Below are positions 8,814 to 16,938 of a DNA stretch of 17,473 nucleotides, piece after piece. The notes below the pieces were generated by a model. The model had not been told where the DNA came from, made no database searches, and was given only the letters and a program-made list of their open reading frames with translations. The stretch is from NCBI GenBank assembly GCA_900770785.1, contig CAAGLJ010000084.1, positions 1 through 17,473 of the forward strand, read 5' to 3'. The position numbers were made by a program, and so were the translations under genes. Numbering within the stretch: the stretch's first letter is position 1; every line of letters starts with the position of its first letter. This DNA is from Lachnospiraceae bacterium. GTDB taxonomy: Bacteria; Bacillota; Clostridia; Lachnospirales; Lachnospiraceae.

Positions 8814-10184
8814 ACCGATTCCGTGTATCGTCTTATCTGGCTTTAGGGTCAAAGGAAATTCCTGAGAAGAGCCTGTGTTTAGTATTTCGTCGAAGCTATT
8901 AGAGATTTCCAGAAAGAAAAGATTATTTTTACAGAAGGAAGAAAGCCGGATAAACAGCTTTGCCTCAAGGCGGTTTTGGGCAAGACGGCAGCAGGCTTCC
9001 ATAGCGTTGTCCAGAGCATTCCCCAGAATAATTGCCAAATCATAGCTTTCAATATTAAGGCCGTCAGGAAACAAAAGCCCTTCTGCTTCAATGGTCAGCT
9101 TTGTATTCCAACAGCCTATCTCATACTGTTTCATCTTCAGCAAGGTATCTACCACCCTGTTTCCAGTATGAAAATCGGTATCAAAGGCATCCATATCCGT
9201 TTTTAACCGGGCCAGATAGGTTTCCAGCTCCTGATTCAAGGCAGCATCCATCTGTTTTTTTCTGGAAAGCTGCATGACCACGGACAGAGTATTTTTCATG
9301 TCATGCTTCAAGCCACGAATTCCAGAATAAAGCCTTTCCATTTCCTGGGTCTGCTTCTGCAGAGTGTGAATCTGCTGCTCTAAAATAATACGACTGTTTT
9401 TCTCCTTCTGGAGAGAAAGCATATCCTGAAACAGCTTTACACCGGAAAGAATAGAAAACAGGCTAAAGAGCATAATTATCGGTACAAGTATGGCCAGAAA
9501 GGGATATTCCTGGTAAAGCAGCAAGCTATCCTCTGCCGATATAATAATCATACGCAGCATCATGCACAAAAGAAGCCCGGTCAGTGCGGGAAAAAGCAGA
9601 AAACGCTCTTCTGTCTGGCGGATAACATCTTTATGGACGAAATCTTTACTTATTCTTTTGAGGGAAAAGAATAACAAAAACAGCTGAACCATCACCTGGA
9701 AAAAGAGAAGAAGGTTCAGAGAGACTTCTACGGTCAGCATAAAGCTGTTTAGTGAAGTAAAGCGGTCTTTTTCCAGGAACCATAACCATAAATGGGTGAT
9801 ATTCCCTCCAAAATAGAGAAGGGTATAGGAAATAAAAAGACTGAGTTGAGAAATTGCTGTAAAACAGACGATTAAAAAGGCGGTAAGTCGGGGAACCCCA
9901 ATATATAGCAGTCGTATAATCAGCCAGATGGCAAGGCAGGAAAAGCATACTTGACCCAATACAGAAAGGAGTCTTTCTTCCTCCGGCATAGCCTGCCTTG
10001 AAACCAGGCAGAAGGATACATAGATTAATATCGTTAGGAAAGAGGCAAAACCTCTGGAAAAATGCTTATGCTTAAGGAATTCCTGTAAAAAATAAGCAAG
10101 ACAAAGTCCTTTTCCGATTAAACTGAACAAATAGATGGCAAAAACTGCCGCATCATAAAAAAGGGTTATACTCACCGTTTCCAT
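8703..10184 (-). CDS. GHKL (AgrC-like) sensor histidine kinase
   Basis: 493 residues. The first 245 contain about six hydrophobic membrane segments; a coiled linker follows (about 250-285). The phospho-acceptor region is GLKHDMKNTL with H294. The ATP-binding domain has the N-box NALDNAMEA (N389, D392, N393) and a glycine motif HGIGLKNI (454-461). This layout, with a single-His box followed by a HATPase_c_5-type domain and no HAMP or PAS domain, is that of the HPK10/AgrC-ComD kinases, which usually sense secreted peptides and phosphorylate LytTR regulators. The start ATG lies 32 bp inside the regulator gene, with GAGGT ten bases upstream, so translation is probably coupled. No agrB/agrD-like or other peptide gene is visible, so the ligand is unknown; the scar downstream may have removed one. 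Confidence 0.88.
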   Translation of the reverse strand: METVSITLFYDAAVFAIYLFSLIGKGLCLAYFLQEFLKHKHFSRGFASFLTILIYVSFCLVSRQAMPEEERLLSVLGQVCFSCLAIWLIIRLLYIGVPRLTAFLIVCFTAISQLSLFISYTLLYFGGNITHLWLWFLEKDRFTSLNSFMLTVEVSLNLLLFFQVMVQLFLLFFSLKRISKDFVHKDVIRQTEERFLLFPALTGLLLCMMLRMIIISAEDSLLLYQEYPFLAILVPIIMLFSLFSILSGVKLFQDMLSLQKEKNSRIILEQQIHTLQKQTQEMERLYSGIRGLKHDMKNTLSVVMQLSRKKQMDAALNQELETYLARLKTDMDAFDTDFHTGNRVVDTLLKMKQYEIGCWNTKLTIEAEGLLFPDGLNIESYDLAIILGNALDNAMEACCRLAQNRLEAKLFIRLSSFCKNNLFFLEISNSFDEILNTGSSQEFPLTLKPDKTIHGIGLKNIKATALKYDGEADWMADGSVFCLTVMMKAKPNV

Positions 10185-10875
10185 TTCTTAGATACCTCAT
10201 ATATGCTTTTTTAAACAGACTGTACTTTTCTCTGGCAAGATAGATTTCCTCTTTGTTTTTCAGGATAATGGTGGAGCTGTCATATTCACTGATCCATGCC
10301 ATGTTGACAAGATAGCCTCTGTGACAGCGAAAAAAGGCGTCACTGAGTTGTGACTCCAGAATTTTCATGGAGGAATTAAGCTCAATGGTCTGTTGTAAGG
10401 TATGAATTTCCACTTTTTTCAAATGATTTTCCAAATACAGAATATCTTTTTGCTCTACAGTAATATTTCGTCCCTTAAGCTGAAGATATAGTTTTGCGCC
10501 ATAATATTGACTAGATTGCCCAATAAAATTAACAGCCCGGTCAAAAATCTGACTAAATCGGTCTGCATCAATGGGCTTTAAAAGATAGTGAAAAGCGGAC
10601 ACATCGAAAGCTTCAAAAACATAGTCTTTTAAAGCAGTTACAAAGATAATCACACTATGCTTCTGCTGCTGACGTAGTTTTCTTGCGGTTTCTATACCAT
10701 TTATTCCCTCCATTCGGATATCCAGAAAAATCAGATCAAAGTCCTGTTTTGCAAAAAGCAGTTGATCTCCGCTTTCAAATTCTGCAATGCTGCAGGCAGA
10801 GCCTTTTTGCTGAATTAACTCCATAAGCTGGCGGCGAATGGCTGTTTCATCTTCTACAATGGCTATGGTCAACAT
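10153..10875 (-). CDS. LytTR-family response regulator (AgrA/LytR-like)
   Basis: 240 residues. The receiver domain (about 1-120) shows the acidic pocket (E8, D9), phospho-acceptor D52 in IFLDIRM, T80 and K100 in the LLKPI motif. The C-terminal part (about 135-235) is a LytTR DNA-binding domain with the typical DILYLENHLKKVEIHT stretch and a closing FFRCHRGYLVNM segment. It is the partner of the overlapping kinase gene. The ATG at 10875 is preceded by AGAGGA at a suitable distance. It follows nspC after 120 bp on the same strand, so it may have its own promoter in that gap or be read through from the polyamine operon. Targets would carry pairs of LytTR-type direct repeats; I did not recognise any in this window. 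Confidence 0.92.
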   Translation of the reverse strand: MLTIAIVEDETAIRRQLMELIQQKGSACSIAEFESGDQLLFAKQDFDLIFLDIRMEGINGIETARKLRQQQKHSVIIFVTALKDYVFEAFDVSAFHYLLKPIDADRFSQIFDRAVNFIGQSSQYYGAKLYLQLKGRNITVEQKDILYLENHLKKVEIHTLQQTIELNSSMKILESQLSDAFFRCHRGYLVNMAWISEYDSSTIILKNKEEIYLAREKYSLFKKAYMRYLRNGNGEYNPFL

Positions 10876-10982
10876 AATTTCCTCTACTGAATTTTATTAG
10901 TTTGTTATAGCAAATTTTATCAGAAATTGCCGTATAGAGAAGCGGGCAGGAATGAAATGAACTCTTAAGGGAATAAAATCCT

Positions 10983-11001
10983 GAATAATCGCCGATTACT
11001 C
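10983..11001 (-). terminator. Weak hairpin overlapping the nspC stop codon
   Basis: On the minus strand GAGTAAT and ATTATTC flank a CGGCG loop, forming a seven-pair stem (one G-U) that includes the nspC stop codon (10998-10996). It is followed by AGGATTTTATTC, which is not a convincing U-tract. It may attenuate rather than end the operon transcript before the regulator genes. Confidence 0.3.
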
Positions 11002-12264
11002 AGGACTTCCCAAACGTGTTTTAAAGTCTTTATATCCAAAACAGGTAAGCTGCTTTAAATTCCCTTCAATATCCCGTTTCCAGATATTGGGAAGAGGCAT
11101 ACCATTAAAAGTATTGTTTTTACAGGTGGTATAAATAGCCATATCACCAAAAATCAACATATCCCCTTCTTTTAGAGGTTGGCAAAAGGTGTAGTCCCCA
11201 ATAATATCTCCCGCCAGACAGGTGGGGCCTGTCAGCCGATAGATATACTCTGTGCTTCCTGCTTCTGTTTCGGAAGTACTTGCCCCGGTTATGGCTATCC
11301 CGGGCCTGGTTTCTGCTTCCGAAGCCCCGTATAAAGGTGGAGTATAAGGCATCTCGATGACGTCCGGCATATGACAGGCGGCACTGGCATCCAGAATAGC
11401 CACACGATAGTTTCCGCTTTGCACCACGTCCAGTACGCGGGTAACAAGAAAACCGGCATTTAAAGCACAGGCCTCACCGGGTTCAAGATAAACCTGTAAA
11501 TCCCAGTTTTCCTGAGCTTTTTTTATGCAATCTTCCAGCCTCTTTAAATCATACCCGGGGCGGGTAATATGATGTCCGCCTCCCATATTCAGCCATTTCA
11601 TTCGGGGAAGAATAAAGCCAAACTTCTCTTCTACTGCTTTTAAGGTAAGCTCTAAAGCATCCGAATCCTGCTCGCAGAGGGTATGAAAATGGAGGCCGTC
11701 CAGAAGGCCAATCAACTCTTCTGTCATTTCCTGTTCCCAGAGCTTAAGGGTTGTTCCCAGTCGGCTTCCTGGGGCACAGGGGTCATAAATCTCATGTCCT
11801 TTTTGAGTAGAGCATTCCGGGTTGATGCGAAGGCCCAGACTCTTTCCTGCCTGTTTGGCCGGGGGGCCGAATTTCTTTAACTGGTAGGGGGAATTAAAGA
11901 CGATATGGTCAGCCACAGTCAGCAGCTCTTCCATTTCCTCCTTACGATATGCCCCACAGAAAACATGGACTTCTTTACCTGGCATTTTTTCTTTTCCCAG
12001 CTTTGCCTCAAACAGACCGCTTGCCTCTGTTCCTGACAGGTACTCTGCCAGAAGGGGATAAAAGTCATAGTTGGAAAAGGCTTTTTGAGCCAGAAGGATT
12101 TTGCAGCCAGTCCTTTCTGTCAGAGAGGCAAGGAGCTGCCCGTTTTGATGAAGCTGTCCTTCGTCAATGATGTAACAGGGACTGGGTAAAGAAGCAAAGC
12201 CTTCTTTTGGATGCTTATCAGTAAAGGCCGCAAAGGGCGGCCTGTTATCGATATTTTTATACAT
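10996..12264 (-). CDS. nspC: Carboxynorspermidine/carboxyspermidine decarboxylase
   Basis: A 422-residue PLP enzyme of the alanine-racemase fold (ornithine/DAP decarboxylase type III). It removes CO2 from carboxyspermidine or carboxynorspermidine to give spermidine or norspermidine. The PLP lysine is K61 in LLAQKAFSNYD. Further motifs are HFHTLCEQ, LNMGGGHHITRPGYD, YLEPGEA for PLP phosphate binding, GPTCLAGD with the active-site Cys and Asp, and the closing NNTFNGMPLP. These NMGGGHH, GPTCLAGD and FNGMPLP motifs are characteristic of NspC. A small Ser/Thr/Glu-rich stretch (about residues 330-348) looks like a surface-loop insertion. It lies 61 bp after the dehydrogenase supplying its substrate. 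The ribosome site is weak (GAG about ten bases upstream), and two hairpins precede the start. Confidence 0.95.
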   Translation of the reverse strand: MYKNIDNRPPFAAFTDKHPKEGFASLPSPCYIIDEGQLHQNGQLLASLTERTGCKILLAQKAFSNYDFYPLLAEYLSGTEASGLFEAKLGKEKMPGKEVHVFCGAYRKEEMEELLTVADHIVFNSPYQLKKFGPPAKQAGKSLGLRINPECSTQKGHEIYDPCAPGSRLGTTLKLWEQEMTEELIGLLDGLHFHTLCEQDSDALELTLKAVEEKFGFILPRMKWLNMGGGHHITRPGYDLKRLEDCIKKAQENWDLQVYLEPGEACALNAGFLVTRVLDVVQSGNYRVAILDASAACHMPDVIEMPYTPPLYGASEAETRPGIAITGASTSETEAGSTEYIYRLTGPTCLAGDIIGDYTFCQPLKEGDMLIFGDMAIYTTCKNNTFNGMPLPNIWKRDIEGNLKQLTCFGYKDFKTRLGSPE

Positions 12265-12280
12265 ATTTGCTCTCGTTTCT

Positions 12281-12316
12281 ACTGTTTTACAGTGGAGAAT
12301 AAGCTGTCTTACAGCT
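12281..12316 (-). promoter_or_regulatory. Two tandem small palindromes before nspC
   Basis: The 61-bp gap before nspC contains ACTGTTTTACAGT (12281-12293) and AGCTGTCTTACAGCT (12302-12316). Both are perfect palindromes around a three-base centre and share the 11-base core CTGTyTTACAG, with 21 bases between their starts. In RNA they would make two short hairpins just upstream of the nspC ribosome region. They could be RNA processing or translation-tuning elements, or operator half-sites. No T-tract follows, so they are not obvious terminators. Confidence 0.45.
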
Positions 12317-12325
12317 GCATGGTTT

Positions 12326-13585
12326 TTAGTCTACTAATACAGGGTTATGATTTTCTTTGCGGGGAAGTCCATATTTATCCAGAGCCTCCAGAAAAGGATC
12401 GGGATTAAACTCTTCCACCGTATATACTCCTGCTTTTTTCCATTGACCGGTGAGCAGCATCAGGGCACCGCACATGGCCGGAACACCAGTGGTATAGCTG
12501 ATGGCCTGGCTTTCCACTTCCCGATAACATTCCTGATGGTCGCAGATATTGTAAATATAGTAGGACTTTTCCTTTCCATCCTTTTTTCCGGTAAAAATAC
12601 AGCCGATATTCGTCTTGCCATGGGTACGGGGACCAAGACTTGCCGGATCAGGAAGCAGGGCTTTCAAAAACTTAATAGGTACAATCTCCTGCCCTTCAAA
12701 GGAAATAGGTGTGGTGGAAAGCATACCTACATTTTCCAGACACTTCATATGGGTTAAGTAGCTTGAACCAAAGGTCATGAAGAAACGGATACGCTTTACC
12801 TTGGGAATATTCAATGCAAGGGACTCAATCTCTTCGTGGTGCAGAAGATACATATCCTTCATGCCCACCCCATCGAAATCATACTCACGCTTAATGCTCA
12901 TGGCAGGAATTTCCACCCAATGACCATCCTCCCAGTAGCTGCCGGGAGCGGAAACCTCCCGCAGATTTACTTCCGGATTGAAATTGGTGGCAAAGGGATA
13001 GCCATGATCACCACCGTTGCAGTCCAGAATATCTATGGTATCTATGGTGTCAAACTCATGCTTTTTCGCATAGGCACAATAGGCCTGAGTTACCCCTGGG
13101 TCGAAGCCGCAGCCCAGAAGGGCGGTAAGACCGGCTTTCTCAAATTTTTCTCTATAAGCCCACTGCCAGCTGTAATCAAAATAAGCGGAAAAGCCTGCTT
13201 CTTTGCAGCGTTTTTCATAGATTTCACGCCACTTGGGATCGTCCGTATTCTCCGGTTCGTAGTTGGCTGTATCCATATAATTGACTCCACAGGCCAGACA
13301 GGCATCCATAATGGTCAGATCCTGATAAGGAAGGGCGATATTCATTACTAAATCAGGCTTGTAGCCGCCAATTAAAGCTATCACCTGGTTGACATCATCC
13401 GCATCCACCTGTGCTGTAGTGATAACCGTAGAAGTTTTTCCCTTAAGGCTTGCTGCTAAATCATCACATTTGGATTTGGTTCTGCTGGCTATGCAGATTT
13501 CTGTAAAAACCTCATTTACCTGACAACATTTACGAATGGCAACGGAAGCAACTCCTCCGCAGCCGATAACTAATACTCTGCTCAT
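12326..13585 (-). CDS. Carboxynorspermidine/carboxyspermidine dehydrogenase (saccharopine dehydrogenase-like)
   Basis: 419 residues with an N-terminal Rossmann motif VIGCGGVASVAIRKC for NAD(P)H, a middle segment DTANYEPENTDDP, then LLGCGFDPGVTQAYCAYA and DCNGGDHGYPFATNF. These match the LYS1-like enzymes of polyamine synthesis rather than lysine catabolism. The reaction is reductive condensation of L-aspartate beta-semialdehyde with a diamine (putrescine or diaminopropane) to carboxyspermidine or carboxynorspermidine. The gene directly precedes nspC, its usual partner, and follows the agmatinase that makes putrescine. The ATG at 13585 has a good AGGAGA site six bases upstream. Putrescine is the likelier substrate because arginine-to-putrescine genes precede it, but an agmatine-based variant (carboxyaminopropylagmatine) cannot be excluded from sequence. 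Confidence 0.93.
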   Translation of the reverse strand: MSRVLVIGCGGVASVAIRKCCQVNEVFTEICIASRTKSKCDDLAASLKGKTSTVITTAQVDADDVNQVIALIGGYKPDLVMNIALPYQDLTIMDACLACGVNYMDTANYEPENTDDPKWREIYEKRCKEAGFSAYFDYSWQWAYREKFEKAGLTALLGCGFDPGVTQAYCAYAKKHEFDTIDTIDILDCNGGDHGYPFATNFNPEVNLREVSAPGSYWEDGHWVEIPAMSIKREYDFDGVGMKDMYLLHHEEIESLALNIPKVKRIRFFMTFGSSYLTHMKCLENVGMLSTTPISFEGQEIVPIKFLKALLPDPASLGPRTHGKTNIGCIFTGKKDGKEKSYYIYNICDHQECYREVESQAISYTTGVPAMCGALMLLTGQWKKAGVYTVEEFNPDPFLEALDKYGLPRKENHNPVLVD

Positions 13586-13655
13586 GTTCTTCTCCTTCTG
13601 AAACCAATTTTAATCTTAGATGGCCTTTTTTATATGGAAAAAGCCGGATTCCTTT

Positions 13656-14513
13656 TTATTTGCTCAAAGCCAGAAGCATCTCCCTTAATACCTTGCAGGC
13701 AGTCGCTGTAGATACTCCGCTGGTATCCAGCATGGGAGCAAGCTCATTAATATCCGCTCCCACCACATTGGTCTTACAGACCAGTAAAATAGCCTCCAAA
13801 AGCTCTTTAAAGCTGACGCCGCCTGCCTCCGGCGTTCCCGTCCCGGGGAAGGCTGATGGATCAAGGCAGTCCAGGTCAATAGTAAAATAGACCGGAATGT
13901 TGGAAATTTTCAGCTGTTCAACCAGCTCCTTTAATCCGTCAAAGCCAAAGGGATGGAAATCGGTATGCTCCTTTGCAAAAGCAAACTCCGACTTTTCCCC
14001 GCTGCGAATACAGAATTGATGGATTCGTCCATCCCCGACCAGATCATAAGCACGTCGCATAATGCAGGCATGACTTAAGGGGGCTCCCAAATAATCCTGA
14101 CGCAAATCGGCATGGGCATCAAACTGAATAATATGCAGATTAGGATGGGGGGTTAAAAGGGCTTTAATGGGGCTCAGGGAAACCAGATGCTCTCCGCCCA
14201 GCAAAAAAGGGAGCTTTCCATCCTTTAAAATCTGTAGGGTATGCTCTTCTATAGCTTTCAGCGCAAGGCTGCTGTCCCCGATACAAAGCTCCAGATCTCC
14301 GCAGTCAAAGATGGCGCAATCTTCCAAATCCCTGTCCTGATAGGGGCTGTAGGTTTCCAGTCCGAAGCTTTCATGCCGGATGGCAGCAGGACCGAACCTG
14401 GCTCCTGGCCTGAAGCTGGTGGTGGAATCAAAGGGGGCGCCATAAAGGACGATTTTTGCTTCTTCATAGTCTCTGTCGCAGCCAATAAAGGTTTCAATAT
14501 TTTTATACATCAT
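13656..14513 (-). CDS. speB: Agmatinase (ureohydrolase family)
   Basis: About 285 residues, normal for the family. It hydrolyses agmatine to putrescine and urea using two Mn ions. Ligands are visible in order, in numbering from the upstream GTG at 14525: H113 in LGGEHLVSL, D136-H138-D140 in QFDAHADLR, and D217/D219 in FTIDLDCLDP, which is followed by PGTGTPEAGG. The start is uncertain: GTG at 14525 and ATGs at 14513 and 14510 are in frame, and none has a good Shine-Dalgarno site. I chose 14513 because the protein then begins MMYKNIETFIG. It lies 61-73 bp after speE and 70 bp before the dehydrogenase. It could also act on N1-aminopropylagmatine to give spermidine directly if the neighbouring synthase uses agmatine. 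Confidence 0.93.
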   Translation of the reverse strand: MMYKNIETFIGCDRDYEEAKIVLYGAPFDSTTSFRPGARFGPAAIRHESFGLETYSPYQDRDLEDCAIFDCGDLELCIGDSSLALKAIEEHTLQILKDGKLPFLLGGEHLVSLSPIKALLTPHPNLHIIQFDAHADLRQDYLGAPLSHACIMRRAYDLVGDGRIHQFCIRSGEKSEFAFAKEHTDFHPFGFDGLKELVEQLKISNIPVYFTIDLDCLDPSAFPGTGTPEAGGVSFKELLEAILLVCKTNVVGADINELAPMLDTSGVSTATACKVLREMLLALSK

Positions 14514-14527
14514 TTTAATGTTCACTT

Positions 14528-14574
14528 ATCCGTTTGGAGATTATTTTATTTATATGTATATGAAAAAAACGGAT
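14528..14574 (-). repeat. Inverted repeat between speE and speB
   Basis: ATCCGTTT at 14528-14535 and AAACGGAT at 14567-14574 are perfect eight-base inverted copies flanking an AT-rich centre of 31 bases. In the transcript they could close a long AU-rich loop between the speE stop and the speB start. Related wording (AAGGAATCCGnnTTTTT on the minus strand) recurs just after the speB stop at about 13641-13655. Confidence 0.4.
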
Positions 14575-14586
14575 TCCTTCCTGAAT

Positions 14587-15438
14587 TTATTCTACTTCTT
14601 CCAGCATCTTTTCCAGAAAAGCGGGAAGATAAAACGCACCTGCATGTAGCCTGATGGTGTAATACTGGGTTTCCAAGTTAAGACTAAGCCATTTTTTGCT
14701 GTCCAGATGGTCAATGGGATGATATTTTTTACTGGCAAAGCCAAAAAGCCAGTAGCCTGCGGCATAGGTCGGGATATGGGCCTGATAGACCCGGCTGATG
14801 GGAAAGGTATTCACTATCCGCTGGTGGCTTCTTTGCATAGCCTGGGCATCATGCTTATAAAATGGGCTTCCCTGCTGGTTTACCATAATACCATCCTCGC
14901 GCAGAGCGTTGTAGCAGATTCCATAGAACTCTCTGGTAAAATAGCCTTCTGAGGGACCAAAGGGGTCGGTGGAATCCACAATAATCAAGTCATATTCATC
15001 TTTGCGCCTGCGGATAAACCGGAGGGCATTATCGAAAAAAATATTTACCCGGCTGTCATCCAGACGACAGGCATTTTCCGGCAGATAGATACGGCAGGCA
15101 TCCACCACCTCAGGATCCATCTCCACCAGATCAATACGCTGAATCTGCTCATAACGGGCAAGCTCGCGAACCACCCCTCCGTCACCGGCCCCAATCACTA
15201 AAACGTCCTTGATACAGGGATGTACGGCCATAGGTACATGGGTAATCATCTCGTCATAAATGAATTCATCCCGTTCCGTCAGCATGACGTTGCCGTCCAG
15301 AGCCAGAACACGGCCAAATTCCGGTGTGTCAAAGATATCAATCTGCTGATAATCACTTTTTCTGGAATATAAATGCTGATGTACGCGAATACTGTGTTTC
15401 ACATCAGGTGTATGAAATTCGCTAAACCACATTTCCAT
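14587..15438 (-). CDS. speE: Spermidine synthase-like aminopropyltransferase
   Basis: 283 residues, the normal length. The N-terminal beta domain (MEMWFSEFHTPDVKHSIRVH) is followed by the fingerprint DEFIYDEMITHVPM, the nucleotide-binding loop VIGAGDGGVVRELARY, the acidic pair LVEMDPEV, and the catalytic DSTDPFGPSEGYF. It should transfer an aminopropyl group from decarboxylated SAM to putrescine, giving spermidine and methylthioadenosine. Its AGGAGG ribosome site overlaps the speA stop and lies six bases before the ATG at 15438, so it is tightly coupled to speA. No S-adenosylmethionine decarboxylase (speD) is in the window. The enzyme therefore either relies on a speD elsewhere or has another substrate, while the downstream pair offers a SAM-independent route. 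Confidence 0.95.
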   Translation of the reverse strand: MEMWFSEFHTPDVKHSIRVHQHLYSRKSDYQQIDIFDTPEFGRVLALDGNVMLTERDEFIYDEMITHVPMAVHPCIKDVLVIGAGDGGVVRELARYEQIQRIDLVEMDPEVVDACRIYLPENACRLDDSRVNIFFDNALRFIRRRKDEYDLIIVDSTDPFGPSEGYFTREFYGICYNALREDGIMVNQQGSPFYKHDAQAMQRSHQRIVNTFPISRVYQAHIPTYAAGYWLFGFASKKYHPIDHLDSKKWLSLNLETQYYTIRLHAGAFYLPAFLEKMLEEVE

Positions 15439-15449
15439 AGTAAGCCTCC

Positions 15450-16907
15450 TTATTGCAGTACATTAATATTCATGATTTTGGGATCCTCTGGTCCGGTCAT
15501 GGAACAGCCCTTTGCCCTTGCGTATTCGATATAATCGAGAATTTCTGCGGTAATCCTTTCTCCGGGAGATAAAATGGGGATTCCGGGAGGATAACACATC
15601 ACGAATTCGCTGCAAACCCGGCCTTCGCTGTCCTTTAGGGGAATGCTTTTTTTGCTGGCATAGAAGGCTTCCTGAGGGCTCATTACCACCTCGGGATCAA
15701 TGTATTCCTGGCTTAACAGTCCGCTGCTGTCTCTTTGGAATCTTCGCCGGATTTCTGCTAAAGCACTGACCAGACGTTCCAGCTCCTGAGGCCGGTCACC
15801 GATAGACAGGTAGGCCAGAATATTACCAATATCTCCAAATTCAATCTGAATGTCATATTCATCCCTTAAAATATCATAGACCTCGATTCCGGCAAGACCG
15901 ATATCCCTGGTATGTACACTTAGCTTTGTAGGATCAAAATCAAAAATGGAATTTCCATTTACCAGCTCTTTACCAAAGGCATAATAACCGCCGATGGCAT
16001 TGATTTCTTCCCTGGCATACTCTGCCATCTCCACGACCCTGGCAAACACTTCCTTTCCGCGAAGGGCAAGGTTGCGACGGCTGATATCCAGGCTGGACAT
16101 CAAAAGATAGCTTCCGGAGGTGGTCTGGGTCAGATTGATAATCTGCCTCACATGACCGGCATTTACCTTTGACCCAATCAGTAAAAGGCTTGACTGGGTC
16201 AGACTGCCGCCGCTTTTGTGCATGGAGACGGCAGCCATATCTGCTCCCGCCTTCATGGCGGATACGGGCATACCTGCCCCAAAGTAGAAATGGGTTCCGT
16301 GAGCCTCGTCCACAAGACAATACATATCTGCATCATGGGCCATTTTTACGATAGCCCTTAAGTCGCTGCAAATACCATAATAGGTAGGATTATTTACCAG
16401 GACAGCCACTGCATCGGGATTTTCATAAATGGCCTTCGCCACCTGCTCTCTTTGCATACCAAGAGAGATTCCCAGACGATGATCCACTTCGGGATTCACA
16501 TAGACCGGCACTGCGCCGCAAAGCACCAGAGCATTGATGACGCTGCGGTGAACGTTGCGGGGAAGAATAATCTTATCCCCTCTCTTACAGGTAGAAAGAA
16601 TCATGCTCTGGACGGAGCTGGTAGTTCCTCCAACCATTAAGAAAGCGTGGGCTGCACCAAAAGCATCGGCAGCCAGCATCTCTGCTTCATGGATAACCGA
16701 AATAGGATGGCAAAGATTGTCCAGAGGCTTCATACTGTTGACATCAATGGTAACGCATTTTTCCCCTAAAAAAGCCATCAGCTCAGGATTTCCCTTGCCA
16801 TGCTTATGCCCGGGTACGTCAAAGGGTACCACCCGCATTTGCCGGAAGGTTTGCAAAGCCTCATAGATTGGTGCTTTATTTTGATTGATTGTTCTTTTTT
16901 CTTCCAT
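15450..16907 (-). CDS. speA: Arginine decarboxylase, fold-type I PLP (Orn/Lys/Arg decarboxylase family)
   Basis: 485 residues, matching the short Bacillus SpeA type that lacks the wing domain of the inducible enterobacterial enzymes. It shows FDVPGHKHGKG near the N-terminus, LMVGGTTSSVQSMI, the PLP-binding DEAHGTHF (Asp about 200), the PLP lysine in SMHKSGGSLTQSS (about 231), and EFVMCYPPGIPILSPGE near the C-terminus. It should convert arginine to agmatine and CO2, feeding SpeB. Lysine or ornithine specificity cannot be excluded by motif, but agmatinase in the operon favours arginine. I chose the ATG at 16907, preceded by GGGGTG at good spacing, over the GTG at 16916, which has no ribosome site. 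It is the first gene of the operon and has a terminator in its leader. Confidence 0.93.
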   Translation of the reverse strand: MEEKRTINQNKAPIYEALQTFRQMRVVPFDVPGHKHGKGNPELMAFLGEKCVTIDVNSMKPLDNLCHPISVIHEAEMLAADAFGAAHAFLMVGGTTSSVQSMILSTCKRGDKIILPRNVHRSVINALVLCGAVPVYVNPEVDHRLGISLGMQREQVAKAIYENPDAVAVLVNNPTYYGICSDLRAIVKMAHDADMYCLVDEAHGTHFYFGAGMPVSAMKAGADMAAVSMHKSGGSLTQSSLLLIGSKVNAGHVRQIINLTQTTSGSYLLMSSLDISRRNLALRGKEVFARVVEMAEYAREEINAIGGYYAFGKELVNGNSIFDFDPTKLSVHTRDIGLAGIEVYDILRDEYDIQIEFGDIGNILAYLSIGDRPQELERLVSALAEIRRRFQRDSSGLLSQEYIDPEVVMSPQEAFYASKKSIPLKDSEGRVCSEFVMCYPPGIPILSPGERITAEILDYIEYARAKGCSMTGPEDPKIMNINVLQ

Positions 16908-16938
16908 TTTACACACCCCGTATAATCAATAAACACAC

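Noticed and set aside
12347..13351. Plus-strand frames of 136 and 171 codons opposite the dehydrogenase
   Set aside because: Shadows of a well-supported gene on the other strand.
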